A stretch of 64,000 nt of DNA from positions 60,372,104 through 60,436,103 of the forward strand of contig OZ024830.1 in NCBI GenBank assembly GCA_964016985.1, in the 5' to 3' direction. Positions 21,480 through 32,428 of this stretch are shown piece by piece. The stretch is from Anodontia alba. Its lineage: Eukaryota; Mollusca; Bivalvia; Lucinida; Lucinidae. The translations under genes were made by a program, and so were the position numbers. Below the pieces are notes generated by a model. The model did not search any database and was not told the origin of the DNA. It worked only from the letters and a program-made list of their open reading frames with translations. Position 1 is the first letter of the stretch; each line of letters starts with the position of its first letter.

Positions 21480-21935
21480 CCCTTTCTTATACTCTGGATA
21501 AACGCCTTATTGTTTCATCGTTTTTACATCCCTTGTTAAAAATCACTTTCTAGGGAACACAAAACTGAGTTTCTTAGTCTTATGGTTTAAGAGTTACAGG
21601 CCTTGCAGGCAAAGGGCCTTACATTCTCCTTATTTTTATTTTTTTTATTTTTTTATTTTTATTTTTATTTTATTTATTTATTTATTTATTTTTGCATTCT
21701 TTGTTGAAAATCACTTACTAGGGAACACAAAACTGAGTTTCTTATTCTTATGGTTTAAGAGTTACAGGCCTTGCAGGCAAAGGGCCTTATATTTCTCATT
21801 ATTTTTGGATTCTTTGTTGAAACTCGCTTATTAGAGAACACAAAATTGGGTTTGTTAGTCTCATAGTTTAAGAGTTACTGACCTTGCAGGCCAAGGACCT
21901 TATATTTCTCATTAGTTTTGGATTCTTTGTTAACT
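21480..21935 (+). repeat. Second tandem array, 3 copies
   Basis: TTGTTGAAAATCACTT, CTAGGGAACACAAAACTGAG, TTATGGTTTAAGAGTTACAG and CCTTGCAGGCAAAGGGCCTT recur three times. An interruption of TTTTATTTATTT repeats (21620-21690) sits between the first two. Confidence 0.85.
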
Positions 21936-21945
21936 AGAAATGTGT

Positions 21946-22058
21946 CCAAAGTACACAGATGCTCCCGCATTGAAGTAGGATAATTTGACAAGGTTTGCAG
22001 AGTTTTATAGATGTACAAAAAGCGGGGACATCCGTGTACTGTGGACACATTTCTAGTC
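21946..22058. repeat. Inverted repeat with ACTAGAAATGTGTCC ends
   Basis: ACTAGAAATGTGTCCAAAGT..CACAGATGCTCCCGC at the left faces GCGGGGACATCCGTGTACTG..GGACACATTTCTAGT at the right, about 33-base arms. It abuts the array on its left and could be that element's terminus or an independent MITE. Confidence 0.75.
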
Positions 22059-22139
22059 TTTTGTGTTTTTCTTTTGGTACATTTTACATGCTTTCAAATG
22101 GGTCTCTAGTCATTTGTTATTGGGTCTTCTGATGCCCAG

Positions 22140-22765
22140 GCCACAAGCGCCTACAGCGCTTTGATTGCAATAATAAGCTTGTCCGTAGCATATCTCTTAA
22201 AGCATTTTACTCTTTCACTAACATAACCCTCCCACTACTGCGCATCTTCGGGGAGCATCCTTCGATTTCACCGATTTTCTTGTTTTTGTATTATTTAAGG
22301 GCATTATTTCATTCAAGGTCAGTCTGGACTAAAATAATTGAACTTTGCTTTGACGGTCCTAGTAGTCAACCTTTCCTTCCAGCTATTGTCTGTTTATTTT
22401 GGATATTTCCCTTCTATCAGAAGTTCATAATGACCCGATGACCTTATTTGTCCAGTGGTCATTTTGTTCAAAATTGAAATAGTCAAGGCATGTTTATTCT
22501 TGGAGCAAGTTTTCCATTTCAACTATCCCTGATAACATCGCTGTTTCAATTAATAATCTCCTAAATTCTTTTCGCGTGAACTGTGTTGAAAAGAATTCAG
22601 TTTTATGTCCATTGTCCATGTAGATTGTCAATCACACTGGGCACCTGTGGGATGTTTACACGACACTGACAATTAGTCAAGAATTTAGATACATTTCATT
22701 CCCATCTTTTTTTTTCAAGGTCATAAAAATGCCACACTGGTCTCGGCAGCCGATAATGTGTTTGC
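22140..22765. other. No recognisable feature
   Basis: One more partial CCGTAGCATATCTCTTAAAG unit at 22181-22201; beyond it there is no tandem structure and no convincing coding frame. Confidence 0.4.
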
Positions 22766-22771
22766 GTGCAT

Positions 22772-22836
22772 ACGCGGACAGCGAAGGCTCAGATCAGACT
22801 ATGCACAGTCTGATCTGGGCCTCCGCTGCCCGCATA
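22772..22836. mobile_element. Hairpin MITE, family A core
   Basis: GCGGACAGCGAAGGCTCAGA then TCAGACTATG faces CACAGTCTGATCTGGGCCTC..CCGC; a nearly perfect stem of about 30 bases. Confidence 0.75.
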
Positions 22837-23329
22837 CAAACGTTTTAGATTTGTAGAACTCATTTTAAAAGTCCTAATGATCATTAGATTGCGAAGATGC
22901 GTGCGATATGCGCCTAAATCCACGCATTTTGCATATGCTCACGTACATCTTTTCGTTTAAGGAAGCCCTGTTTTGGGTATCACACGATGGCATTGTTATT
23001 TTATGGTCCAGTCGACGGTCGTTTATTGATAAGTTATCATAGCGAGCATGTGTCTCTGTTACGATCTGGATACGGCTAAGTTGCCTACTTAAATATCAGT
23101 TCCGCGGTCTGTCATTTAAGAGCAGCCCACAAGAGTCAACCAATCTATGAATAGTAGAGCGCTGTGGTGCAGAGGAAACGTGTCAAGTCGGGAGATGTCC
23201 CGTTCATATGTTCTAGATGGGCATCTCAGATTTTGACGACACTTCAGCTGTTGTCAATTTTCTGAGTATATCCATTGCCTTTAAGTGTCATTCCTTTTAA
23301 AATCTTATCATCATCATTACAGTTGGTAC

Positions 23330-23560
23330 CTGTGCCGTATGGAGGCCGTAAAACGTCTCCACGGACTTCACTGTAGTGTTGTTTATATGTTCCGATCCTT
23401 TGTGATCATTGAGCCTAGTTGAAATTTTATATGAGGATCACTGATGAGGCCTGTTAGGACGAAACTAGCTTATCTGACCCAAAACAACTTGACACGTCAG
23501 CTCTTTCTGGTTTTCTGAGTGTGTTCATCGCTCTCAGTGGTCATTCCTTCTAGAATCTAA
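23330..23560. repeat. Dispersed repeat shared with 29825-30060
   Basis: GGCCGTAAAACGTCTCCACG, GACTTCACTGTAGTGTTG, TTTGTGATCATTGAGCC and TTTCTGAGTGTGTTCATCG recur in order near 29830-30030; part of it (GCCACAAAGAGTCTCCCCGT) recurs near 57995. Class unknown. Confidence 0.6.
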
Positions 23561-23574
23561 TTGATAACCATATC

Positions 23575-23822
23575 TGGCCTCGAGGTTATATAACTTTTGA
23601 CATGTTCAACTCAACTGAGCATGAAATTTTCTCTGCTAATAAATATGAAAATGCCAACAATAGTTGGCATTTTCATATTTATTAGCAGAGAAATTTTCAT
23701 GCTCAGCTATGTTTAGCAAGAAAGATTTTGCAATTTTTAGTAATTTAAGATTTATTAGCAGGAAAAAATTCTTGCTCAGCTGAGTTGAGCATGAAAAAAG
23801 TTTTATAACCTCGAAGCCCGAT
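23575..23822. mobile_element. Foldback MITE with CTCGAGGTTATA-type ends
   Basis: Left GGCCTCGAGGTTATATAACT..CAACTGAGCATGAAA and right (complement) GGGCTTCGAGGTTATAAAAC..CAGCTGAGCAAGAA match over about 65 bases. Inside, GCTAATAAATATGAAAATGC and its complement form a second perfect hairpin around CCAACAATAGTTGG. Confidence 0.8.
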
Positions 23823-23861
23823 TTCCATGGTCAGCGACTGCCTATTCATGTATAGACTAGA

Positions 23862-23988
23862 CCTAGGGAAAAGACAATTTACTTGAAGTGTCGTAGCCTA
23901 TTGTCTGGAAAAATAAGAAAAAAAAAGATATTCCAAATATTTTAAAATGTCGTCTGTTGAAAGTTTTACCCAGAGTGCATAGCGTTAA
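23862..23988. mobile_element. MITE, family F, right half
   Basis: AAGACAATTTACTTGAAGTG..TTAAAATGTCGTCTGTTGAA..CAGAGTGCATAGCGTTAA; TTAA at 23985-23988. Confidence 0.6.
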
Positions 23989-24188
23989 TAAAAAATGTGG
24001 CTTTTCCATCTTTCCTAAATTCGTTCCACAAATATATGCTTTTGTTCCTGGAGTCAGTACATAACTGCTTTTCAGAAACCTTAAGAAGATAATATCATAA
24101 AGTATCCCTGTATATTGTATAATTTGCTCAATTTTTGGCCATATATACAAGTATTTAAAGTACACAGAGTGTAGATTCAGTATTTTGC

Positions 24189-24660
24189 TTAAAGGCTCCA
24201 TATACCTCAAAAATAGACATTTTTTTTTTATTCAAGAAAGATTTAGTAAATTGATATATGGTATCGTAAAAACTGGATAAAAAAAAAATGATTTTTATCA
24301 TATCTCTGAATTAATCTTGGCAACATTAATTCAGATATACGATAAAAATCATTTTAGTTTTGGTCCAGTTCAAGAACGAGAGACAATCTGAAAGTTTACG
24401 TATATATCACTGAAAACCCAATCCTGTTAATTCAACTATTTTAATTAGTTAAGCTAACTGTCCTCCTGAGTACTAAGCAGCTAGTGAAAGTACTAGTCAG
24501 TCATTAAAATTAACCATATATTTTAGTAAGTTTACTAAGTAAGTAGTAACAACTTCACTGCAGGCTGTCAGATGCCACCTTTCGTGATCATATATCAATT
24601 TATTAAATCTTTCTTGGATGATAAAATGTCTATTTTTGAGGTAGTACTATGGAGCCTTTA
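24189..24660. mobile_element. MITE, family H, longer copy
   Basis: TAAAGGCTCCATATACCTCA at the left and TGGAGCCTTTA at the right. Inner inverted segments ATCTCTGAATTAATCTTGGC / AACATTAATTCAGATATACG and TCAAGAAAGATTTAGTAAAT / ATTTATTAAATCTTTCTTGG lie in nested order. About 200 bp longer than the copy at 1200, with extra sequence around 24420-24580. Confidence 0.7.
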
Positions 24661-24828
24661 ACATCCTTTCAAATACTATACATTTAATACTTTGTACTTA
24701 CTTATTAAGTACTCAAAACAGGTGTGGAATGCTACTCCTTTATCCTGGATAAATAAGGTTGACGAGAATGCTTTTTCAAAGAAAGTACTATGTTTACTAT
24801 AAATATTCGGACATATATAGGCCATGAC

Positions 24829-24892
24829 AAACAGTTTAGACCCTGATCAGACGCCGCATTGCGGCGTCTGATCAGTGTCTACACTGTTTGTC
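24829..24892. mobile_element. Hairpin MITE, family B
   Basis: ACAAACAGTTTAGACC and GATCAGACGCCGCATTGCGGCGTCTGATC, mirrored by GTCTACACTGTTTGT. The long family flank (TTAGACACAACAACAAGTAG, AAATTCTAGAACAAGTATAT) lies on the right, so it is in reverse orientation. Confidence 0.8.
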
Positions 24893-24999
24893 ATTCATCC
24901 AGCAGAATTTTAGACACAACAACAAGTAGTCAAATGGACCTGTTCAAATTCTAGAACAAGTATATGGTAAGGAGTGAAGGTGTCCAAATGTTTAGGGCA

Positions 25000-25830
25000 T
25001 ATACGGTATCCATAACATTTTTTTTTTTCAAATGAAGTGGGCGGCACATTGCGACATTATTTGATCCGTGTCATAATTTTACTAAAAATACGAACTGTAC
25101 TTTAAACAGATCAGCCTATTTATAGTTATTCTTAAAACATGGCTAGCAGGTGGCCTGCTGGTCCATTCACTAGTAATCTCATAGCTTAAGTTCAAGCCCA
25201 GGAGCTTATCATTTAGGAGACTGGGTACATTTAGTAGATTTACAACTTTTTTTATAGACTGGCTTCAGTCTGTTGATTCAAACCATGGCTCCATAACTTA
25301 TAGAATAAAATGAAACTATTTTTTTCTTCTTCTAATTTCTCTTCTAATACACAAATCAAGAGTGACCAGCCTCTATAATCATGATATTATATTGATTTTA
25401 TTTTAATGGATGTATAAAAATATTTAGTCACTGGAGACTGGAGCCAGTCTATACCTTTTACAAGGGAGTTCTTTTGTGACTTCCTGTTAGCTTTTCTACA
25501 TATCAAACCGCTTCCGAATAGGGGTCTATTCTGAGAAGAGGATTCCGTCGGTAGCAAACAATTAACAAAAATAGCGGACGTTTTATCAAGTCTGACCATG
25601 AACAATAAGGAACAACCAAGTCTTGTTTTCTCTGTAAAACAAAAACAAAATATTTTTGAATGTCATCTGCTGCTGTTGCAATTGACACTATAAGAGTTAC
25701 AAATCAATATGAGCTGCATATAAAATGACAGTATACTGCTTCATCTACAGAAATTTACACAAATTTCCATTATTTTCAACATGTATATAGCACGAGGTTA
25801 ATACCACAAAAACATCACATGATTACCATT
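25000..25830. other. AT-rich sequence, decayed repeats only
   Basis: Between 25420 and 25620 pieces such as TTTTACAAGGGAGTTC and GGGGTCTATTCTGAGAAG resemble the dispersed repeat at 43430 and 61200; TGTCATCTGCTG at 25660 is a scrap of family F. No gene supported. Confidence 0.4.
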
Positions 25831-26210
25831 TTTTGGTCGATTGTTTACAATCGATCCAGAGTTTACATACACCAAAATTTCCTTAAAGTTGTTGTCCACG
25901 TGATTATCATTGACCAACGAAATCAAATCGCGCGTTTGTACGAAATTCAGGTAACGCTTATTTATAGCCGCTCTATTCTTGTCGCTGTGACGTCAGAAGG
26001 CCGTATAAAGAAGATTATCTGGAACATTGGCAAACAGTACAGACCCAGATCAGACACCGCAGAACGTGGCATCTGATTAGGATCTGTACTGTTTGTGTGA
26101 ATTACAAGGAAGTTAAAGGTTAATTAAACAGTCTTAAATCCCCGTTCAGGACCATTTTCCCAGCCTACATTCAGAGACAATCGACCCTCCATTGCTGTCA
26201 GTGCTTCGAT
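25831..26210. repeat. ~380-bp dispersed repeat with embedded family B hairpin (copy 2)
   Basis: Colinear with 10225-10640, including the embedded hairpin. This copy has an extra GGTAACGCTTATTTAT near 25950 and lacks AGGCAG after CCTACATTC. Confidence 0.8.
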
Positions 26211-26442
26211 TTAAATTATGTAGGATAAAGGTAAAGAAAATTTAAAAGATGCCTTATCTGGCGCAAGTTACCAGAAGGTCATATATACCTCCGGCTGCTT
26301 CCACCGCCAAAGCTTGTGCAAACTTTCTCTGTCCCTGACCCCGATCTTAAATCTAAATATTTCCTAGATTTACGATTAGTGGGCGTAGTTATTTGGGAAA
26401 TGCAACAAAAATGTGGCAAAATAAACGAAGACTGATCGTTTA

Positions 26443-26549
26443 CCCAGTAAGCATTCTACATAAATCTACAGCGGGCCGTTATCGGCCCGTCAGCTACCCT
26501 GACGGGCCAATAACGGCCCGCTATAGATTTATGTAGAATGCTAGGTGGG
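26443..26549. mobile_element. Palindromic MITE, family D, with TA duplication
   Basis: CCCAGTAAGCATTCTACATA..CTACAGCGGGCCGTTATCGG and its complement form arms of about 50 bases around CAGCTACCCTGACGG; TA lies outside each end (26441-26442 and 26550-26551). Confidence 0.85.
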
Positions 26550-26559
26550 TAGCTTCATC

Positions 26560-27215
26560 AGGATTTATTTACATTTTCTAAATTGAACTATAGTGTCGAC
26601 TTTGCGTGACTCACCTCGCAATTTGAGTCGAATTTTATTGCTATAATTGTTTTCATAATCGTTGTAACTGCTATGGACTGTAGACTGAAACCCAACTCCT
26701 CTAATACCTTTCGAATTTAATACAAAAGTTTGTTCAATGTCAACTGCCTTTTGTGCTTGTGTATTCCGAGTTCAAACGCTGTAAAAGACTTCAACTTTTA
26801 CTAATTTGACGATTTTGACACTTCACTGAAAAGGTGTAATTGGTGTTTTTTTTTTGTTTTTTTTTTCTAATTTTGTCGCGCGTATATACATGTAAACCAC
26901 TTTTTGTCCAGCGTCTTGTAGATCACTTATCGTACAGCGTATAATTGTTAACTTATTGTCCAACACATATATGCTTGATCTGAACAATAAATGCATCCTA
27001 CACTATTCTGCAATGAGCAGGACAAGAACTTGAGAAGGTTCTGGTCAGACTGCTCGATGTACACATTTTCTGGCTCTTCTTTGATCAAGCGCAGAGGCTT
27101 ACATGACCCTCGAAACGAGTGTCATATCATTGGCTAGCTGGCTTCAGCAGGGATTGGCATTAATGGGGTTTGTATTGCCCTTGCTCGAAATTAATATCAG
27201 ATTAAGAATTGGTTT
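26560..27215. other. No recognisable feature
   Basis: Non-repetitive apart from a T-rich tract at 26845-26865 and a fragment of family A (ACAAGAACTTGAGAAGGTTC..GTCAGACTGC) near 27020-27055. No convincing exon seen. Confidence 0.4.
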
Positions 27216-27380
27216 CAAGTTTAATCTTTACCATGCTCAGGACAAATTCAACAGACAACAATTTGATGATATTTTTATCAGACAACGGGGTTTGACATTT
27301 CGGAGACAGTTTGCATGAAATGCCAAACCCTGTTTTCTGGAACAAATCAGAAACAAAATGCAGAATGTCGTCTGTTTTTT
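27216..27380. mobile_element. MITE, family F
   Basis: TTCAACAGACAACAATTTGA, then GGGGTTTGACATTTCGGAGA facing AATGCCAAACCCTG, then CAGAATGTCGTCTG before a T-run. Confidence 0.6.
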
Positions 27381-27895
27381 TTTTTTTTTTTTTTTTTGTT
27401 TGTTTTTTTGTTTTGTTTTTGTTTTTCTTTGACTATGCATCTGGCGTGTGTATTTATTATTTCTGTAAACAGTTAATGAAGTACTGCAAAGCTATTATCA
27501 TAAGAGAACAAGATTGTATTCCTGATGAACTCTCAGTCAGCAGCCAATCAGATTATAGAAATCCGCACACTACACGTTGCACACGTATACTGTGGAGCAT
27601 TATAGCCCCGTTAGTAGAATTATAAGCCTCAGTTACGCTATAATAACTTTTCACATGACAAAACCCCGAAGCTGGCCACACACAGGTATTTAACATTACA
27701 ATACTGACACGGAGGTAGGACATCAACAAATAAGAGTTTATCCTGCTACAGCCGACATTTAGCAGACGACAAATTTGACATTTTTCTCAGTTGTATAACC
27801 GCACAGCCAAACATAACCGCACGCCGTTTGCAGATTTTCTAATCTATTCACATACACACACGCAATCATGCACACACGCACACACAATGGCTATG

Positions 27896-27965
27896 TGGAT
27901 TTAATTCGTAATAGCCCTATGGATGAGGAGTGGATTTAATTCGTAATAGCCCTATGGATGAGGAC
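27896..27965. repeat. 35-bp direct tandem duplication
   Basis: TGGATTTAATTCGTAATAGC then CCTATGGATGAGGA occurs twice in immediate succession (27896 and 27931), identical except for the last base. Confidence 0.95.
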
Positions 27966-28084
27966 TGGAGGAACGCATTTGGAATTTTGATATACGCGGG
28001 GATATGCAATGGCGCGCCATCGATTTGCTCTCAGAGTTTTTAATTTGTGCGGCCCTGTGGCTGTTGGCTGTGGTGCTTTTTTCC

Positions 28085-28260
28085 TGTTTTTTTTTTTTTT
28101 TTTTTTTGTTTTCCTGTTGTGTTCTCATAATTTATTTTCCGGTTTTGTTTTTATGTTTCGTTTTCATGTTTTGTTTTTATAATTTGTTTTCAGGTTTTGT
28201 TTTATGTTTTGTTTTCAGGTTTTGTTTTCATGTATGTTTTCATGTTTTGTCCTATTTGTT
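28085..28260 (+). repeat. T-rich minisatellite-like tract
   Basis: After a ~20-base T-run, GTTTTGTTTTCATGTTTTG and GTTTTCAGGTTTTG variants repeat at about 15-22 base spacing. The Phe/Cys/Leu-rich frame over it is a repeat translation. Confidence 0.75.
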
Positions 28261-28465
28261 GTCTGATTGTTGCGTTTAGTGAACTTTATCCAGCATTGAG
28301 ATCACTTTGTTAGGTAAGAGAGAGCTTTGTTTATTGCTTTGCTTTTCTTCTGTCTGCGGTTTGTGAACTGTCTGTCTTGGTTTATTTTGCTCTTCCTCTT
28401 CGTGCCATTGCTAGTGTATGTTCTGTGATTGGGACTATTCATCTTCTATAATATTTCAGCCAGGT

Positions 28466-28697
28466 CACGACAAAATCTACTGTAGGACCTGTGTGACCAG
28501 CAAAAGTTAAGATCAACCTGTACATCCGCCCAATATGACAAGGGTTCACGTTCAACCCTCTTTGGATAGCCCGGAGGCTGTAGAAGGCACATGCAACCGG
28601 CGAAGACTCTGATCAGACTGCGCGAATGCGCAGGCTGATCTGAGTCTTCACTGGTCGCACAAGTCTTATTGTAGGTTCTGTCGTGCGCTGGCTCATT
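28466..28697. mobile_element. Hairpin MITE, family A long variant (second copy)
   Basis: Same order of landmarks as 3843-4092: GTCACGACAAAATC, AGGACCTGTGTGACCAGCAA, CCTCTTTGGATAGC, GGAGGCTGTAGAAGG, the A hairpin, then GTCGTGCGCTGGCTC. Confidence 0.8.
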
Positions 28698-28699
28698 TG

Positions 28700-29425
28700 T
28701 TTGTATGTTGATCTAAATTAGAGCACGTGCTCCCGGGGAAGGGGTTACAACTACGTATATATGGTTCATACACGCTGAGGTGTATGATTGGCCCTTTTTT
28801 CAACAAAAATGTATTTGGCTTATCTTATTTTTCTTGTTTAGTACGAATTTGAAAGGCCTCACTTTTTTGACATCCAGGTTTTTTGTACATAGTTTCAAAA
28901 GGTTTGTATTTTTTGTGTAACTACTAGTAATAAAAAGGCAGTATATGAAACGGTCACCATTTCGAACAACCATGTATAGGAATGGGTCTCTGTTTTTTAG
29001 GCTCGGTATATGAATGGGGTACGTTTCGAAATCCTTACCACAATTTCCTCTAAATTATCCCACCCCTCATACCCACCCACACTCCCTGAGAGCACGGATA
29101 ATCGTGCCGATGCCAGGATTTAGAACATTGTTTACTTCAAAGAAAATTACCACCGCATGCGACAAAAAACAAAAACAAAAAAAAAACAAAAAAAAAACAC
29201 GTATCTCATAAAACGGGAAATAAAACACAGACAGATACCAATGTACGTTATAAGTAAAATATATACATTTTATATTCTGTGAAGGTCGACACCATTTGAA
29301 TATTCCTTTGATAAAGAACTTTATGCTCCTCGATAGCGGGACAGCTAATAAAATGAAACTTTAGACATTCCTATGTAACAAAAAGTCGGAAGTATTAAAC
29401 TGATACATGTAAATAACTTCCCCAT
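28700..29425. other. No recognisable feature
   Basis: Mixed-composition sequence with A-rich runs at 29165-29200. Not tandem, no terminal repeats, no protein-like frame. Confidence 0.4.
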
Positions 29426-29427
29426 TC

Positions 29428-29625
29428 TTTTAGCATGCGGGGTAAAAAATTCAGTAGACGAAAGTTTGAAATACTTTTCTTATTTTTTCCGAGGAAACAA
29501 AAAGCTTTAACATTCGTGCAATTTATCTACTTAGGAGACAATTTGCATAAAACATCAAAGCCTATTTTGTTGAAAATATAAGAAAATATAATAAGTTTGT
29601 CGTCTGGAGAATTTGCCCAGAGAGG
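29428..29625. mobile_element. MITE, family F
   Basis: TTTTAGCATGCGGGGTAAAA..TTCAGTAGACGAAAG and TTTGTCGTCTGGAGAATTTG..CCCAGAGAGG; the centre GACAATTTGCATAAAACATC mirrors TTAACATTCGTGCAATTTATC. Confidence 0.65.
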
Positions 29626-29824
29626 TATTGTATCTTTGCAAATATTTCCTTATGTGAATATTTTGTGTGACCCTTATAGGGAAATGTGTACTTTTGAATT
29701 TGAACCGCTCACACTGTAGGAGTGTTTTTTTTTTTTTGTTTTTTTTTTCTTTTTGGATTTTATCGATGTATAGACGGCGGCAAACATTCACAAACTGAAT
29801 AAAAAAAGTTACTAATGTTGGTGT

Positions 29825-30060
29825 CGTGTGGTGGCTGTAAAACGTCTCTCCGTACTTCACTACAGTGTTGATATTTTCTGGTCTTTTGTCATCATTGAGC
29901 CCATTCCGAGATTTTTTTTTTTTTTTTTTTTTGAAAATTTATGTGAGTGTCACTAACAAAACGAGCTAATCTGGTCGAGAAAACTTAATACTTCAGCTAT
30001 TTTCAGTTTTGTGAGTGTATCCATTGCTCTAATTGTCACTACTTTAGAATCTATTTAGTA
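29825..30060. repeat. Dispersed repeat shared with 23330-23560
   Basis: GGCTGTAAAACGTCTCTCCG, TACTTCACTACAGTGTTG and TTTGTCATCATTGAGCC match in order; a ~20-base T-run has expanded at 29912. Confidence 0.6.
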
Positions 30061-30099
30061 TATACTGCAACACGATAGTGGCGGGGTGTTACATGTACT

Positions 30100-30262
30100 T
30101 TTTCACGATTGAAGCGACCAACAAGTGTACATTTCGGAAAGCGTTCTGATCGATTTTACTACCCGTTGATGTGTCTAAAAACTAGTCGAGTGGCAGATAT
30201 TGTAGACCCTGATCAGACGCCGCTAAGCGGCGTCTGATCTGGGTCTACACTATCTGCTCAGG
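30100..30262. mobile_element. MITE, family B, long version
   Basis: GTGTCTAAAAACTAGTCGAG precedes the hairpin TAGACCCTGATCAGACGCCG / CGGCGTCTGATCTGGGTCTA with a short CTAAG loop. Confidence 0.75.
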
Positions 30263-30306
30263 CCTTTCTGTCCCAATGCATAGGCATAATAAGATACAGT
30301 GTTCAA

Positions 30307-30552
30307 ATATATGTCGCAACGTCAAAACAGGTACCTCGGGACATGTGCGCCCAGCGAAGATTCAGACCAGCCTGCGCATTCGTACAGTCTGACCAGAATC
30401 TTCACTGGGCGCATTTTTGGATAGCCAAAGATCGAAAGTTTTTTCAATGAGGACAACAGACTGACCAGACTGTAAGGATGCGCAGGCTGATTTGAGTCTT
30501 CATTGGGCGCACATGCACGAAGTATGTTTTCTGACGTCACGGCTCATAAGAT
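30307..30552. mobile_element. Hairpin MITE, family A, full length
   Basis: Ends TATGTCGCAACGTCAAAACA and the complement of CTGACGTCACGGCTCATA. It carries two A-type cores in tandem (GCGCCCAGCGAAGATTC..GAATCTTCACTGGGCGC, and TCAGGC-like with GCGCAGGCTGATTTG). Confidence 0.75.
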
Positions 30553-30731
30553 ATGATCTACTATTTATATACTACTAAGTAATGATTTTTAATTCCGACT
30601 TGAAACTGTATTGACTAATCTTAGGTTCAGCTGACCTCTTCATAATGTTTGCTTGCACTTAATTGTGGAAGAATTCTGACCGACTGTAGAATTTGTTGAC
30701 GCGTTAGCTGTTATACTAGTAAATGTATATT

Positions 30732-31028
30732 TTGTTTGTGTTGAGGTTTTACGGCCCAGTCAATCCAATGGGGTCATGTCGAGCGCGGTCAGTTTACCTG
30801 ACCACACGTTTACTGGGCAGGCTTAGTCCTCTAAGCGGTTAACCAGTATTGTGCATTCTTTCGCCAGAAACTGACAACTGCCCTTCTTGAATCAGCGGAA
30901 GGGAGAGAATGACCGTAGAAAATATTTCATGATCAATCTCCACGAAAGAATGTTGCCGACCTCGGCGGGGGTTGAACCCGCGACCTGGTCTCCAGTCGGA
31001 GGGCGCATTCAGCTGAGCCACCGAGGCC
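30732..31028 (-). mobile_element. tRNA-derived SINE, full length
   Basis: Minus strand: intact A box (GGCTCAGCTG) and B box (GGTTCAACCCC), body and 3' tail TTGAGGTTTTACGGCCCAGT (complement). Little decayed. The frame reading ..LHERMLPTSAGVEPAT.. comes from this element and is not a gene. Confidence 0.92.
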
Positions 31029-31127
31029 TATATGTCGGAGACAAAGAAGATGTAAGGCTCGGCCAAACCTGCACAATTGCGAGACTTACGGTCAGCTGAA
31101 ATAATCCGGCCTAACTTTCTTTCCCAA

Positions 31128-31129
<2 letters not shown>

Positions 31130-31207
<78 letters not shown>

Positions 31208-31223
31208 GCCTGCCTGCCTGCCT
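31130..31223. repeat. Compound microsatellite (TATC)n(TGCC)n
   Basis: About 19 TATC units followed by 4 GCCT/TGCC units; probably polymorphic. Confidence 0.97.
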
Positions 31224-31650
31224 GTCTAATTAGATATAGGTCAGAGGTCAATATATAGGTCACAATCACACAATCACCTAATTTAGTCTCACTTGATGCA
31301 CTCTTACACCATATTTAAAATGGAAACGTTTTCCTTCTGGCAAGAAGAAAAAGTATTTCAGTTCGCTCTTATCTGGGCCGCTACAACAATTATTCAGGCT
31401 CAGTTATTAGAGTTGATTGATTGTGTTTGGGATTAACGACACTTCAACCCTTGTGGGTCATTTTGTGTCGTCTCTCCGAGAAAGGAAGAAAGAGATAGAA
31501 GAGATAGTAGAGGAGACGAAAGAGAGTGACAGGGAAGAAAGAGGAACAGGAATGAAAGTGAAGAACCAGAAATAAAAATATCCCCCCTCTACCCTTAGTA
31601 GTGCAATCGATTTGTCTCACAAACGTTTACGTGAGAAAACCTACCTCCTG

Positions 31651-31945
31651 ATATATTCGCTCAACTAAGACATATCAGCCTGCAAATCCGCGCAGTCTGA
31701 CCAGTAGCCTGCACATCCGCGCACTCTAATCAGTCTTCGTTCTCCAAATGAAGAAACTGCATTCTTGCCAATCCAACATGCGCCCAGTGAAGATTCAGAT
31801 CAGACTGCAAAACTGCATTCTTGCCAATCCAACATGCGCCCAGTGAAGATTCAGATCAGACTGCGCGAATGCGCAGTCTGATCTGAATCTTCGCTGAGCG
31901 CGCATGTCCGATGGTACGTTTTCTGACGTTGCGAATCAGTCATTG
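31651..31945. mobile_element. Family A element with internal 56-bp duplication
   Basis: AAACTGCATTCTTGCCAATC..CAGTGAAGATTCAGATCAGA occurs twice, 56 bases apart (31754 and 31810). It is followed by a perfect hairpin GATTCAGATCAGACTGCGC / GCGCAGTCTGATCTGAATC. The right end is GTTTTCTGACGTTGCGAATC. Confidence 0.75.
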
Positions 31946-31949
31946 AATG

Positions 31950-32425
31950 TCTCTGAGGTCGGTGATGTAAAAGAAATCGTCCATGCATAGACAGCTGCAA
32001 TGTTTTAAACTTTACATGATGAGAAGGTAAATAAAATTGTTTTGAAAGTACACCTTTAATGTGATTTTTTGTATTTAAATTTTGTACACTAAAGGGTTGG
32101 GATGGGAGCGATAAATGCATGTATATCTGAAAATTTAATGCCTTTTATCGACGGGAGATCGCTTTCGCAGAGAGGAATTTAGTATCCTGGTACCTAAATA
32201 TCTAAAAATGCGGGCTACTTTTTTTTAAGGAAAGATTTTGACTCAGAGAAAACAATTTGTTTCCTTTTATAGTAGTCCCAGTGAGAGAGAAGGTAATATA
32301 TTAATATTGCAAACTTATTTTCCTTGACGTTTTGCAAATAAAATAAAACTGGAGGAAGATATTTCCTGTTTCCTGCTTACTAATGTTTATTACCTATTAT
32401 AGTCTGTGCTTGTATACTGAGACCA
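31950..32425. other. No recognisable feature
   Basis: AT-rich; GGAAAGATTTTGACTCAGAG..TTTCCTTTTATAGTAG at 32230-32280 is a scrap of the repeat seen at 54310. No gene supported. Confidence 0.4.
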
Positions 32426-32428
32426 TAC

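Noticed and set aside
28004..28279. 91-codon Phe/Cys-rich frame as a membrane protein
   Set aside because: It is generated by a T-run and GTTTTGTTTTC repeats.
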